DNA of 64,000 bases, taken from the NCBI GenBank assembly GCA_907165065.1, contig OU015524.1, forward strand, positions 123,602,760-123,666,759, in the 5' to 3' direction. A program made the translations under genes and the position numbers. The DNA comes from Caprimulgus europaeus. Its lineage: Eukaryota > Chordata > Aves > Caprimulgiformes > Caprimulgidae. Below the pieces are notes generated by a model. The model saw only the letters and a program-made list of their open reading frames with translations, was not told the origin of the DNA and searched no databases. The first letter of the stretch is position 1. Each line of letters starts with the position of its first letter. This document shows, piece after piece, positions 13,401 to 22,117 of the stretch.

Positions 13401-16400
13401 TCTAAATATCTGTACAAAGGACACTACTGCCACCCCAAGGCACACATTGACTAATGAAGTGTTGGTGACACTTGAATTTTGGAAGAATACTGTCAATTGT
13501 CAGTGGATTTTCAGTCCCATGTCCTATGGGTCTTCTCCAGCCCAGATGGATGTGTCACATCCACACATCCCATGCTGGAGGGAAAGGTTCAGCTCCCCAT
13601 GTGTAGGCATCTCACCTATTGGAGGATCTACAGGTGATTGCAGCTTGGGGACCCACATGCTTGTTAAGAAACAGGTTGTTCAGACCATGTGGTCACTGTG
13701 AGGTCAGAGTCTTGGACACTGTAGACTGACAGGTTGTACAAAAAAAAAGTGTCCCCAGTCCCCTGTCTCCTCCTCAAACTGAAAATATTGGAATAAAATG
13801 AGAGAGGAGAGAGGGATTGGGACAGATGGGAGAGCAGATGGAGCCACTGAGACAATACCAGGAGAGCTCGTGTGCCTCCGTGGTGCTGCAGGAACAGGAC
13901 ATAATCATCTCCAAACTCCAGGATCTCCAGTTGGTTCCAGTCCCAAAATATTTGCCTCTCCAAAATCCACCAGCTCCTTCTCATTTTAAAACCACCTGAA
14001 GATGTGGGACAGTCAACAGGGAGAACATCATCATGAACCAACATGGGAGAGGTGGGAGCTCTTTTTCTGTGAGCTATGGTGGGCATCACATTTGATCCCT
14101 GTGCAGCAACCAACACTGTATTTTACAGCTTGGTGGGAGGAGGTGTGACAAGGTGACACCTTGCTGAGCTGGAGATGGATCCTCAGAGGTGACACCACTA
14201 AGGGGTCTATCTGGAACCCCTTGGATGCTCCCTGGAGACTCTTATCTTTGTGATCTTTCTCTGGCAGGTGGGGGTTGGACAGTCATCCAGAGGCGTCAGG
14301 ATGGCTCAGTTGACTTCAACCGAACCTGGAACGAGTACAAGGAAGGGTTTGGGGACCTCAGTGGTGAGTTCTGGCTGGGCAATGAGAACATCCACAAGAT
14401 GACAAGCCAAGGGGACTACTCTCTGCGCATTGACCTGGAGGACTGGAACAACAAGCACAAGCATGCCTTCTACCAGGCCTTCAGGTAGAAAGTGGGATGA
14501 CCTTCCCTGGTTCTCACAGACACAACTGGTTCAGTATCAGGAGACCTTCAGGCATGGGAACCTCACTGAGGTCAGAGTGACTCTGTTGAGAAAGCTTTTC
14601 AGACAGGGTCCAGGCTGTCTGTCCTGTCTTCCCCACCTGGATTTGACCACCAAGTTTTGCTCCAGGTTGAAGCCTGGGTGTCATTTGGCCGTGGCCAACA
14701 TCCACACCCTCAGGGGAAGGAGCTGTAGGGCCCGTTGGATGGTCTCCAGCTGCTTAGGTTACTTCTTCTGCCAAAATTATTGAGCTTTATGTCAAAAAAA
14801 GCTGCCCAGGGAAGTGGTTGAGACATCATCCCTGGAGGTATTTAGAAGAGGTGTAGATGAGGTGCTCAGGGACATGGTTGAGAGGGTGGACTTGGCAGTG
14901 TTACTTTTTTGGTTGGACTTGATGATCTTAAAGATCTTTTCCAACCAAAACAATTCTAGGATAAAACCAGGGGGTTGTATCCCATGGTCTTGTTGGGCAG
15001 GTCCTCCAACATCTCCCTGGTTTAGAGTTGTGTTTTGAACTTGCTGGGCCTGTTGTCATGTCCTTCAATGTCTACTGAAGCTCTTCCTCCTGGTGTTTTA
15101 TTTATCCATACCACATCAGCCACATCCTTTCTTAATCAGGGGTGACCAAGTCTGTCTAGACTGTCCCAGATTAACTCCTTCCTGTCTCTACTGGAGGTGA
15201 CTGTTGAGCAAACCACACGTGGGATGAAACCCAAGGGAGCACTGCACCCTATGGACACTTGAAGCTTGAGGGCTTCAAGTAGACCCCAAAACTGCTGGGA
15301 AAAAACCCCAAAAATCCCATTGCCTGAATGTGCCATGGAACATCCTCTGCCAGCAAAGGTGTCCTCTGAGTGGTCACCTTGACTTTTCTCCTCAGACATG
15401 ACGTGCCATGGCAGTGACCTTCAGCCTTTGCTAGCCCAAGGGCAGATTACCAACGAGCTCAGTCGAGGTGAAGAGCTGGATGGTTGTTACATGGAGAGGA
15501 GGTGGTGCTGTGTCATTAGAGGGATTGTCTTCCCAAAGCTCCTGAAGTCCTTTGTTGTGGTTTTAGAGTCATGGTCTTCTCAGTTCAACCCTAGAACAAG
15601 AGCCCTGAGTCATGACAGAATCATGCACATCCCCACAGAAAGGAGAAACACAACATCCTTGGCTTCTAGAGATGATGAATCATAGCAAGGAGCCTGGCCA
15701 GAGCAGCTCCATGATTGCTCAGTGTCCACACCAAGAATGCAGCCACCAGGTTGGAAAGGAGGTTCAAAGACTCTCCATTAAATTGTCCCACCTTTGTTGC
15801 TTGTAGCATTGAGGACGAGGCCAACTATTACCGCCTGCACCTCGATGGCTTCAGCGGGACGGTGGAGGATTCCTTCGCCTGGTACCACAACAAGAGGAGC
15901 TTCAGCACACCTGACTCGGGGAACATCTGTGCTGAGATTTCCCATGGAGGCTGGTGGTACCACCAGTGCTTCTTCTCCAACCTCAATGGGGTGTATTACA
16001 AGGTAAGGTGTGGAGATGAGGCCATAAGATGCTTTTTCTCCAGCTAGAGCTTCTTCTCCAACCTCAGTGGGGTGTGTTACAAGGTAAGGTGTGGAGATGA
16101 GGCCATAAGATGCTTTTTCTCCAGCTAGAGCTTCTTCTCCAACCTCAATGGGGTGTGTTACAAGGTAAGGTGTGGAGATGAGGCCATAAGATGCTTTTTC
16201 TCCAGCTGGAGCTTCTTCTCCAACCTCAATGGGGTGTGTTACAAGGTAAGGTGTGGAGATGAGGCCATAAAATGCTTTAGCTCCAACTAGAGCTTCTTCT
16301 CAACAGGGTTTATTACAAAGTAAAGTGGAAGGATGAGGGTGCAGATATTAACACATGAGGTCCACAGGGCTGGGAGGATGGAGTTGGTCCTCACATCTTA

Positions 16401-16882
16401 ACAATCCTTCCTGACTTGACCAACCTCTGCTCTCCAAGGAGGGAAAGAAATGAGTGCTGGGCACCAAAGCAGTCCATCCTTTTCAGTCCCTTGGGCCAGA
16501 AATGAGTGTGGAGACACCTCTTCATGGTGGAAACCTGTGGTAGAGGTGACTCACACAGCCTGAGGTGGATGGATACCAGCTCCACTGGGACCATTTGAAA
16601 CACGTTGGGCTTTATGGACTCTTCACCACCTAGTCATTAAGTTCTTTGCTCCAGTGTTTCAGAACAATGCTCCCATGGGAATGATGCCTCCATGGGTTTC
16701 TTCTCCCTGACCATCCTCCCTTCTCTGCCTCACAGGGTGGCCGATACTCCATCAAAAACCGAAAGAGCCTGGGGCCAGATGGCATCGTGTGGTACTCATG
16801 GAAGGACACAGACTACTACTCCTTGAGGAAGGTGGTTATGATGATTCGACCACGGACTTTCCGGCCTCATCTCTCCCCATGA
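4410..16882 (+). CDS. Secreted coiled-coil protein with C-terminal fibrinogen domain (angiopoietin-like / FGL1-like)
   Basis: Coding exons: 4410-4847, 11452-11674, 12762-12899, 14268-14484, 15807-16002, 16736-16882 (TGA). Every junction is GT-AG and the phases join in frame, giving 453 codons including the stop. The first Met is at 4410. The in-frame Met at 4461 sits just before a hydrophobic run ([11 protein letters not shown]) and gives a more usual signal peptide. Residues ~100-220 are heptad-rich and charged, so probably a coiled coil for oligomerisation. From ~225 a fibrinogen-related domain runs to the end: CPIDC start, [58 protein letters not shown] and VVMMIRP. The four domain cysteines are present. 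The usual acidic calcium loop before the GGWW motif is shortened to FSTPDSGN. The family comprises secreted ligands (angiopoietins, ANGPTLs, FGL1/FGL2). I cannot assign a specific orthologue; the C terminus looks most like FGL1. Confidence 0.85.
5137..5345 (+). mobile_element. CR1: CR1 LINE, 5'-truncated
   Basis: Contains the CR1 terminal blocks 'cagagagggtgtggagtctc', 'ttcaaacccacctggacac' and 'ggactggatgatctcctgag'. It lies in the first coding intron of the fibrinogen-like gene, in the same orientation as the gene. Confidence 0.9.
7326..8305. repeat. G-rich 20-22-bp minisatellite, ~45 copies
   Basis: About 980 bases of units of the form 'gtgcagggaggggagcagag', with length variants made by gaining or losing G. 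The plus strand is purine-rich with runs of 3-7 G in every unit. The right-hand third carries variant units (gcacag, gaacac). The array makes long open frames on both strands that are artefacts of its composition. It lies in the first coding intron of the fibrinogen-like gene. Confidence 0.97.
8589..9375. mobile_element. Solo LTR-like element, copy 1 (avian ERV type)
   Basis: Begins TGTGGTGGTTTCATCTC, the typical start of a common avian ERVL-type LTR. It continues through a short 'tggtgtcactgggagcac' tandem segment, the 'cccagccgctcgctcactgc' block, an AT-rich stretch with aataaa (8880-8940) and a GC-rich block starting 'caaatgagcgctgcccaggg'. The right edge is uncertain (9355-9375). No internal viral genes are present and I could not find a target-site duplication. 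Family assignment is from memory of the sequence style. Confidence 0.6.
10460..11166 (+). mobile_element. CR1: CR1 LINE, ~700 bp 3' segment
   Basis: Carries 'gagagctgctgggcacagag', 'gagaaaaggaggctgagggg' and a 3' end 'tggactccatgatctg'. It is closely similar to the copies at 49755 and 51468, pointing to one CR1 subfamily. It lies ~290 bases upstream of the 11452 exon. Confidence 0.9.
11955..12683. mobile_element. LTR-like element, copy 2 (truncated at both ends)
   Basis: Near-identical to 8630-9355 in the same orientation, from the 'tggtgtcactggg' repeat through the AT-rich middle to 'aaccagctctggccca'. It lacks the TGTGGTGG start and the last ~20 bases of copy 1. It ends only ~80 bases before the exon at 12762. 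Because an exon (11452-11674) lies between the copies, they are not the two LTRs of one provirus. Confidence 0.65.
14800..14964 (+). mobile_element. CR1: CR1 LINE 3' fragment
   Basis: Contains 'gctgcccagggaagtggttg', 'ggacttgatgatcttaaag' and 'ttttccaaccaaaacaattct'. It lies in the intron after the 14268-14484 exon. Confidence 0.88.
15967..16330 (+). repeat. 81-bp tandem duplication of an exon end plus splice donor
   Basis: The last ~36 bases of the 15807-16002 exon and the following ~45 intron bases recur head-to-tail. The 'acaag|gtaagg' donor is at 16003 and again at 16084, 16165 and 16246, exactly 81 apart. A decayed fifth copy has lost the GT context near 16317. The copies keep the cttcttctccaacctca exon text and the gtaagg donor. 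Reading past the first donor reaches an in-frame TAG within about 15 codons. Confidence 0.95.
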
Positions 16883-17427
16883 AGGAGCTTGGGATGTTCT
16901 TCATTTCACCTCACATTGAACATGGGGAACAGAGAGTTGGAAAGAGTTTGCCATGAGCAAAAACTGATGTTGGAGATCCTGGAGGGACCGAGCCACCATG
17001 TCTGTTTGCTTTGGAGACAACTGGACCAACAGGAGAGGTGTCAAAACCTTCAGCAGATGTTTGGGTGGTGAAAGGTCTCCTGAAAACGTGGAGGTGATGC
17101 TGAGAAGGGCTTTGCAAAGACAAAAGCCACGTGGCTTACTGTTTCACCAGGTAGCAGCAGCTCTTGGCAGGCTTGGGCATCCTCAAAGCTTGAGACTAAA
17201 TCCAGTTGACTGGGTGATGGGAGTCAACCACACCTTATGTTGAACGGAGATGTTGAGTGCTGTGGACACCAACCCAATGGTGCTTTAGAGGGAAGCAAAG
17301 AACCAGCAATCCTGTCTGAGTTTCCCACATCAGATGTGACCAACCAGTACTTGTGCCATGAGGTGAGCATCTCTCCTGGTCTCAGCAGAGTTTCTCTGTT
17401 CTCATCACCATGTATTATTTGGTACTG

Positions 17428-17519
17428 AAGGTCCACCACCACCACCACAGAGAAGGTCCACCACCACCACAGAGAAGGTCCACCCCCACCACAGAGAAGG
17501 TCCACCACCACCACAGGGA
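17428..17519. repeat. (CCA)n-based short tandem repeat
   Basis: Four units of 'ggtccaccaccaccacagagaa' with variable CCA number. It lies in the presumed 3' UTR region of the fibrinogen-like gene. Confidence 0.85.
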
Positions 17520-17639
17520 TGTGCTAGGGTGGCTCTAAGGTGCTGAGATGGTCCTGAGGAAAGCCAGGAGACACCATGCATTGCCCAGAGACACTGTCAT
17601 GAGCAAATGAGGAGGGAGGTCTGCAGTGGCCCTCACCTT

Positions 17640-17837
17640 ATAGAATCATGGAATGGTTTGGGTTGGAAGGGACCTTCAAGCTCATCCAGCTCCAACCCCC
17701 CTGCCAGCAGCAGGGACACCTTCCACTGGACCAGGTTGCTCAAAGCCTCATCCAACCTGGCCCAGAACACTTCCAGGGAGGAGCAGCCACAGCTTCTCTG
17801 CCCAACCTGGGCCAGGGTCTCACCACCCTCACAGTGG
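17640..17837 (-). mobile_element. CR1: CR1 LINE 3' fragment
   Basis: The reversed CR1 end 'tagaatcatggaatggtttg' is followed by 'ggttgctcaaagcctcatcc' and 'agggtctcaccaccctcaca'. It lies downstream of the fibrinogen-like stop codon, opposite in orientation to that gene. Confidence 0.92.
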
Positions 17838-17960
17838 TGAGTAACCTTCTCTGGCAGGGCTTGTGCTGCACCCTTGGACATTGACTCGCTGGAGGTTGGG
17901 ACTTGACCTCAGCCCTGATTGCGTTTGGTGATGAATATTGAATTAGATCCTCTTGTTCCA

Positions 17961-18185
17961 GCACCTCCTGGGCTGGTCATGAGCTGTTGGGAGTGAGTCC
18001 CAAACTGACCTTCCATGGTGTCACCAGGAGGTGCCATCACCATTCCCAAGGGCTTCCTATGGCCATTGTCTTCTCCTGCTCTCCAGAGAGGCATCTCCAT
18101 CCCACCTCTGGCTCTCCAGCCTGGGTTCCCCCAGCTCCTCATTCCCTCTTGCTTTTCCTTGTCCTTTCCATCATGGTTTCCACAG
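17961..18185. repeat. 225-bp duplicated segment, copy A
   Basis: Direct repeat of 20677-20901 with no indel and five substitutions by eye. It starts 'gcacctcctgggctggtcat' and ends 'catcatggtttccacag'. It lies between the fibrinogen-like stop (16882) and its first candidate poly(A) signals (18684), so probably in its 3' UTR. Confidence 0.93.
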
Positions 18186-18683
18186 ATGAGTTCAAAGAAG
18201 GTTCATCAAAAGGGAAAGGCAGATGTGTTAGCAACACAGAATTGTTGTCCTGCCAACTACTTGTCTCCTGCTTGATGTTCTGCTGGTTCTCTGGTGGCTT
18301 CTGTAGCATTTACACTATTCTCAACTATATTTTGCCCATGTTTCATGAACAAATCAAGTGGAGAAGTCACCTTCCAAGCATCCAAGCTGATAGAACAACG
18401 TTATTTATCTCTCCTTCTGCTGGGTTAGCCTGGGTGGTCTCCCTTGAGTGCTCTTCCCAAGACCATATCAGAGGGTGTTTTGGAGTTGCAATGGGTTGGT
18501 CTATGGTGCTGTTGTTCCACCACTTGCCATGAACTTCTGGGCACTACCAGAGGTGGGAGGAGAACTTTCTTGCTTCATGGCATGAACATCTCTGATATAA
18601 TGGACCTTCAGGACCTAACCTTCCCTCTTGGGCCAGCAGGAATTCAATGCATGCCATGATGTCCACCAGTTAAGCAATACCCT

Positions 18684-18709
18684 AATAAATATTAATAAAG
18701 ACTAATAAA
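18684..18709 (+). promoter_or_regulatory. Three AATAAA poly(A) signals at 10-bp spacing
   Basis: AATAAA occurs at 18684, 18694 and 18704. I see none between the stop codon at 16882 and here, so this is the likely 3' end of the fibrinogen-like transcript (about 1.8 kb of 3' UTR, with CR1 inside). Confidence 0.5.
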
Positions 18710-18997
18710 TCATTTGAATAATCAACAACCTGATTAATTAATGATCATTGTCCACCTACAATCTGATTTTGCTCGTTATTAGACACAAGGGTCAAGGTGT
18801 CACTCTCAGATCTTACAAATCCCACCCTACTACTGCTGAGTTCTTCTCACCACCTTTCCCTCCTGGTAGTTCTTCACACCAAGGTGCAAATGTTGCCCTT
18901 TTGACCCTCATGCATTAAGTTTTTTGGACATATCCTTGATGGAGAGTCCAAGAAGTTGTCCAAGGTCATCCCATGTAGTTGAGTGCCCAGGTCAGCA

Positions 18998-19130
18998 TCA
19001 CAAAATTACAGGGTTGTAGTGGTTGGAGAAGATCTTTAAGATCATTGAGTCCAACCATAAACCCAACACTGCCAATCCCACCTCTAACCCATGTCCCTCA
19101 GCACCTTGTCTACCCATCTTAATGTTGGCA
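18998..19130 (-). mobile_element. CR1: CR1 LINE 3' fragment
   Basis: Reversed CR1 end: 'ggttggagaagatctttaag', then 'cattgagtccaaccataaac' and 'ctcagcaccttgtctacc'. Confidence 0.88.
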
Positions 19131-19698
19131 CCAAATCCCACACCACCCACATGGGATGACCAGCTCCTGGGTTGGGTATCCATCTTCCAAGGCTTCTTAC
19201 ATTCAGGGAAGACCTCCTTAGCCCAGATCAGAGAGGACTAGGTCAGGGAGGACCTCCTTGGCCCATAAGAAATGGACACTTGTTCCCTTTGGGAGGCTGG
19301 TCCTAGATTTTGGTGCCACCACCTCTCTCAGGCTGAGCAAAGATGGAATTGGTACCACTTTGTCCTTATGGTTGGAGAAGAAGAAACCTCTCAGCTCCTC
19401 TTCTGTCACTGAGGACATGATGTTTTGCTTTTGTGTTCTCTGTGCATAGACCATGGGTCATCTGGCCTCAGTGTAGACCTTGGCCCATGTCCAGCTACCT
19501 CTATGCTTCCTCCTGATGCCAGACATCTCCTCATCTCCCAGCACATGGCTGAAATTTAGCTCCAGCTCCCTGCTCTGGGTCCAAGGTGGGAGAACATCAC
19601 TTCTGTGTGCCCTGGGGGTGCACGAGGTGAGCCTGGGGTGCACAGCTGGGTGCCAGGGGCTGGTAGACCTGGAGGGTTGAAGGATCCCAGATCTACTG

Positions 19699-20062
19699 CA
19701 GTCACAGAATCCCAGACTGGTGGGGTTGGAAGGGACCTCAGGAGATCATCCAGTCCAGCCCCCCTGCCAGAGCAGGGTCCCTACACCAGGTTGCACAGGA
19801 AAGTGTCCAGGTGGGTTTGAACATCTCCAGAGATGGAGACTCCACACCCTCTCTGGGCAGCCTGGCCCAGGGCTCTGGCACCTTCACAGTGAAGAAGTTT
19901 TTCCTTCAGTTTGTCTGGAACTTCTGGTGTCCCAGTTTGTGCCCATTGCCCCTTGTCCTGTCACTGGGCACCACCCAGAAGAGCCCGGCCCCATCCATTG
20001 GCCCCCACACTTCAGGTATTGATGAGATCCCCTCTCAATCTTCTCTTCTCCAAGGTCCCACC
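19699..20062 (-). mobile_element. CR1: CR1 LINE 3' segment
   Basis: 'tcacagaatcccagactggt' leads into 'gaagggacctcaggagatca', 'acaccctctctgggcagcct' and 'ccccttgtcctgtcactggg'. It ends ~190 bases beyond the STMN4 poly(A) site, in the gap between two convergent genes. Confidence 0.92.
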
Positions 20063-20254
20063 AAGTTGTTTTGGGGCATGGGGTTAAACCAGACCCATCT
20101 CCTTGATGCACATGTTGCCTCCCATCCTCATTCTCCTTCCCAGTCCCTTCCCAGTCTAAGTGACACTGGGATCAGGGATCATCCCCTCTAAAAAGCCCAG
20201 ATGACACAGAGGACACCACAATGCTCATGAGAAACAGAAGAAAGGCCAAGGCAG

Positions 20255-20260
20255 TTTATT
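20255..20260 (-). promoter_or_regulatory. STMN4: STMN4 poly(A) signal (AATAAA)
   Basis: TTTATT on the plus strand reads AATAAA on the minus strand, 1.5 kb downstream of the STMN4 stop codon at 21768. It would give a 3' UTR of about 1.5 kb. No nearer hexamer was noticed. Confidence 0.55.
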
Positions 20261-20676
20261 TACAACTGTTGTGTACAAAAAAAGGACAGCTCGTGCCACA
20301 GCCCCTTCCATCTCCTTCACCCACGTTCCCCTCCCCAGGGTGGTCCCTCCCACCCAGGGCTCTGGGGTCCTGGAGAACATCTCATGGCACATCAGGTAAA
20401 GAGATGTGGTTCCCTCTAAGATCTTCATCAGAGCTTAGAAAACCTTGTCTGGCCATAGTGGAGACCAAACCTTCTGTTAGCATCAGGGTTGGAAGCTGAT
20501 GAGGTGTCAGGGTATTGTGGCACTGGGATCACTGGCAACTGGGAGAGGAGGGACCATCCCCACCTCCCTGGGGGAAAGGACTCTCCACCTTCTCCCACTG
20601 GGAAAGATCTCTCTGCTTCATCCACCTTCTCTGGGGGCAAAGATCACCCAGGGGATTGCACAGCAGCTCCCACAAA

Positions 20677-20901
20677 GCACCTCCTGGGCTGGTCATGAGC
20701 TGTTGGGAGCGAGTCCCAAACTGACCTTTCATGGTGTCACCAGGAGGTACCATCACCATCCCCAAGGCCTTCCTATGGCCATTGTCTTCTCCTGCTCTCC
20801 AGAGAGGCATCTCCATCCCACCTCTGGCTCTCCAGCCTGGGTTCCCCCAGCTCCTCATTCCCTCTTGCTTTTCCTTGTCCTTTCCATCATGGTTTCCACA
20901 G
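20677..20901. repeat. 225-bp duplicated segment, copy B (in the STMN4 3' UTR)
   Basis: Same 225 bases as 17961-18185. It lies between the STMN4 stop codon and its poly(A) signal, so it is transcribed in the opposite sense to copy A if both 3' UTRs are as inferred. Confidence 0.93.
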
Positions 20902-21767
20902 GTTTCCCTGTTTTCCTCTCCTACTTTCACTCTCCATGGAGGTGACCTCCTTGTTTCAAGCAACCACCTCTAAAAGCTGATGTCTTTCCAGCTGCTCTAC
21001 AGCAGAAAAGGGGATTTCATCCAAGAACTCCCACAAAGATGATCCTCAGGAGGTTCTTACCCCCAAAAAAGTAGCTCTTTGGGAAGTAAGTCATGGGGCC
21101 TTTCAATTTCACCCTTGAAAAGGAACATCAACATCTCCTACAGCTGGATAAAGTCTTTGGAGCAAGCAAGCCTCACTCTCTGACCACCTCTGTGAGGAGA
21201 TCTCTTCTTCTCCTTCCCCAAAATGGTTCTGTAAGGTCTAGGGGCAAATAACACCCACTCTGGGCAAGAGGCCCTGAGTTCAGGTGGGAAAAAGGGAGGG
21301 AGGGACATCAAGAGATGCTGCTGCTCATCAATGGGATGGGATGGAGAAGAAGGAAGCCAGAGGGATGTCCACCTGCCCACCTTGCCTGCCCAGCACCAAA
21401 TTAAAGTCACACACGACGCACATTCCCCTCCCTCTTCCCTCCCCACCCTCTCCATCCCCCTCGGCTTTTTCCCAGAGGGGTCACCTCCTCTGCTTCTAAG
21501 CTGTCTCCTCTGGACCTGGTTTGATGGGTGGCTCATGAGACCCACCAAGGAGATGGGTATCCCAAAGCCAGCAGCACCCTCCCACCCACCCTTCCCTTCT
21601 TTCTCCTCCCTCCCCACCCTCCCCACAACGACTAGGATGGCTTCACTGGTCAACTCTTTACATTCACGAACAAAGAAAGCAGAGGAACGTCCACCTTTCC
21701 ACCAGCCAACCTTGAGTTCAGCAGCTTCCACCACCTCCCTGGAGCTGTCAGTCCAACCATCGCCTCT

Positions 21768-22086
21768 TTACCTGGAGGCTTCTTCCTTGAGCTCCTTGTT
21801 TTTCCTCACTTCTTCTGCATGTTTGTCCTGTGGGAGGAGGGTAGGGGGGAAAGGGGAGGAGGAGGAGGAGGAGGAGGAGGAGGAGGAGGAGGAGGAGGAG
21901 GAGGAGGAGGAGAAGGAGGAGAAGGAGGAGGAGGAGGAGGAGGAAGAGGAGGAGGAGGAGGAGGAGGAGGAGGAGGAGGAGGAGGAGGAGGAGGAGGAGG
22001 AGGAGGAGGAGGAGAAGGAGGAGGAGAAGGAGGAGGAGAAGGAGGAGGAGAAGGAGGAGGAGAAGGAGGAGGAGAAGGAGGAGGAG

Positions 22087-22117
<31 letters not shown>

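Noticed and set aside
4410..16882. Naming the fibrinogen-like gene ANGPTL5 or FGL1
   Set aside because: Motifs fit the superfamily, but the N-terminal region and the short calcium loop do not match any member I can recall well enough to assign orthology.
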